The position numbers and the translations under genes are program-made. Positions 5,743 through 6,418 of a stretch of DNA of 6,418 bases are shown piece by piece. Each line of letters starts with the position of its first letter. The stretch's first letter is position 1. Source of the stretch: Acidimicrobiaceae bacterium (GTDB taxonomy: Bacteria; Actinomycetota; Acidimicrobiia; Acidimicrobiales; Palsa-688); assembly GCA_030838025.1 (NCBI GenBank), contig JAUTXM010000111.1, positions 1 through 6,418 on the forward strand, written 5' to 3'. The notes beneath the pieces are model-generated. The model was not told the DNA's origin and ran no database searches. It saw only the letters and a list, made by a program, of their open reading frames with translations.

Positions 5743-5835
5743 ACTGCCTCATCTGAGCCGTCCGCGCCAACGATCGCCAGGGTGCACAATCCCCCGATCG
5801 ACGGTTCCGGAGGCGTTCTGGATCTTTGGCCAGTC

Positions 5836-6078
5836 TTACTCGAAGACGATCCCAAGGGCCGAGATAACCAGAGCGGCTCCTACCACGATGAGTACTTTGC
5901 CGATCCATTTGGACCATGTCTCCGGTAGAGAAATGAGCCACAGCGAGAGGTAACCGGCACCTCCAAGGTAGAAGAGCAGTCCGACGATGAGAAGGATCGC
6001 GCCAGCGAACTCACGTTGCCCATTGGTCGGCATCGCGATCCCACCGAGCATGGCAGTCCAGTTCACGATGTAACCCAT
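5836..6078 (-). CDS. Small two-helix membrane protein
   Basis: The 80-residue product has two hydrophobic helices, at about 25-50 (GAILLIVGLLFYLGGAGYL) and about 58-78 (GKVLIVVGAALVISALGIV). They are joined by a short polar turn (LPETWSKWI). No family is recognised; such double-helix proteins are common in actinobacterial accessory DNA. The ATG at 6078 is taken as start because AGGA lies nine bases upstream. The ATG at 6033 (MPTNGQREF, 65 residues), with GGTGGG upstream, is a serious alternative, because the first 15 residues add little. A hairpin covering the proposed ribosome binding site lies at 6090-6111. The gene precedes the GyrA-like gene by about 93 bp on the same strand, so co-transcription is possible. 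Confidence 0.65.
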   Translation of the reverse strand: MGYIVNWTAMLGGIAMPTNGQREFAGAILLIVGLLFYLGGAGYLSLWLISLPETWSKWIGKVLIVVGAALVISALGIVFE

Positions 6079-6089
6079 CGTCCGGATTC

Positions 6090-6111
6090 CTGGCAGCTTT
6101 CGGCTAGCCAG
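6090..6111 (-). promoter_or_regulatory. Leader hairpin overlapping the ribosome binding site of the 5836-6078 gene
   Basis: On the minus strand CTGGC-T-AGC pairs with GCT-GCCAG around a CGAAA loop, eight base pairs with a single bulged base. The 3' arm runs into the AGGA proposed as Shine-Dalgarno (GCCAGGA), with the ATG at 6078 nine bases further on. Folding could therefore hide the ribosome binding site and damp translation. It matters only if 6078 is the true start. Confidence 0.4.
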
Positions 6112-6297
6112 TCGAGGGCCCCGTCGTGCTGTAGCTGAAGCGGATCAATTTATCTGGGAGGGCGAACTTTCGTATCACGGCTCCTGCTAAGCGCACTGAT
6201 CGACGGCTCGGCGTGCGATCTCTTCCAAGGCCGGCCAACCACACCGCCGTCATACGACTCCGGTCCTCACTCGTTTCGCTGCCCCTCAACCCCGTAC

Positions 6298-6418
6298 CTA
6301 CAGAGTATGAAAAGCGATGCCATCGCTGTGGGCCGCGGCTTTCAGGCCTGGTCCGACGTCGTACGTTGAGACAGCGATCCCGGCTTCGAGCTCATGAGCT
6401 GTCGCGAGGGCCTCGACC
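6298..6418 (-). CDS. PIN-domain (VapC-like) toxin, C-terminal part only
   Basis: The frame enters from the right edge and encodes 39 residues before a TAG at 6300-6298: VEALATAHELEAGIAVSTYD, then VGPGLKAAAHSDGIAFHTL. This matches the usual end of PIN-domain ribonucleases of the VapC family, in which a helix of the type DAL-x-x-AtA-x-EL is followed by a strand ending T-Y/F-D, then a helix of the type L-x-x-aA and a final strand after G(I/L). VapC toxins cleave RNA with a magnesium-bound acidic cluster and are held in check by an adjacent antitoxin gene, usually just upstream. Upstream is beyond 6418 here, so neither the antitoxin nor the toxin's N-terminal catalytic aspartate can be seen. The motif is short, so the assignment is moderate. 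Confidence 0.5.
   Translation of the reverse strand, partial: VEALATAHELEAGIAVSTYDVGPGLKAAAHSDGIAFHTL

Noticed and set aside
5771..5800. Two CGATCG sites 24 bp apart upstream of the GyrA-like gene as an operator
   Set aside because: CGATCG is a common palindrome in high-GC genomes, and two copies without further symmetry are not enough.
6104..6289. 61-codon minus-strand open frame upstream of the two-helix membrane protein
   Set aside because: Basic composition with no recognisable structure and no clear ribosome binding site; it also reads across the leader hairpin. It could be a real short gene, but nothing supports it.

Overview
The window is high-GC bacterial DNA. Small orphan genes, a leaderless-looking GTG start with a TANNNT -10 box, and arginine- and alanine-rich proteins all suggest an actinobacterium. 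That is inferred from style only; no gene here fixes the taxon. There are no rRNA or tRNA genes, no CRISPR array and no housekeeping operon, so this reads as accessory (island) DNA.

Left third (1-3037): a tyrosine recombinase (50-1114, minus) is divergent from a coiled-coil protein with an N-terminal CCCH zinc-knuckle-like motif (1210-2175, plus). The 95-bp gap between them carries a plausible promoter for each. Right after the coiled-coil gene lie four to five imperfect iterons of about 24 bp (2198-2309). An orphan ORF follows on the minus strand (2432-2836). Next comes the main structural discovery: a plus-strand fragment (2865-2957) that encodes the last 25 or so residues of a second, diverged copy of the same recombinase. 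It is followed by a 52-bp non-coding tail (2986-3037) that also matches the DNA just after the intact recombinase's stop codon (57-1). The recombinase 3' end plus tail therefore occurs twice, in opposite orientations, at the two ends of a roughly 3-kb unit.

Right two thirds (3038-6418): five small intact orphan genes plus one cut-off gene, all on the minus strand, are separated by spacers of about 90 to 520 bp. They encode a small lipoprotein (3108-3437), an uncharacterised 149-residue protein (3955-4404), a one-helix membrane protein (4629-4904), a protein whose C-terminal half resembles the GyrA/ParC coiled-coil region (5167-5742), a two-helix membrane protein (5836-6078), and the C-terminus of a PIN-domain (VapC-like) toxin running off the right edge (6298-6418). 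The spacers hold hairpins but no recognisable genes. One-gene units in a single orientation with long spacers look like a cassette or island archive, though I found no shared recombination site between them.

Working model (inference): the recombinase, coiled-coil protein, iterons and inverted recombinase-end repeats form a small mobile or rearranging unit. It sits beside an accumulation zone of orphan genes that includes a possible toxin-antitoxin locus and a gyrase-fragment-like protein.
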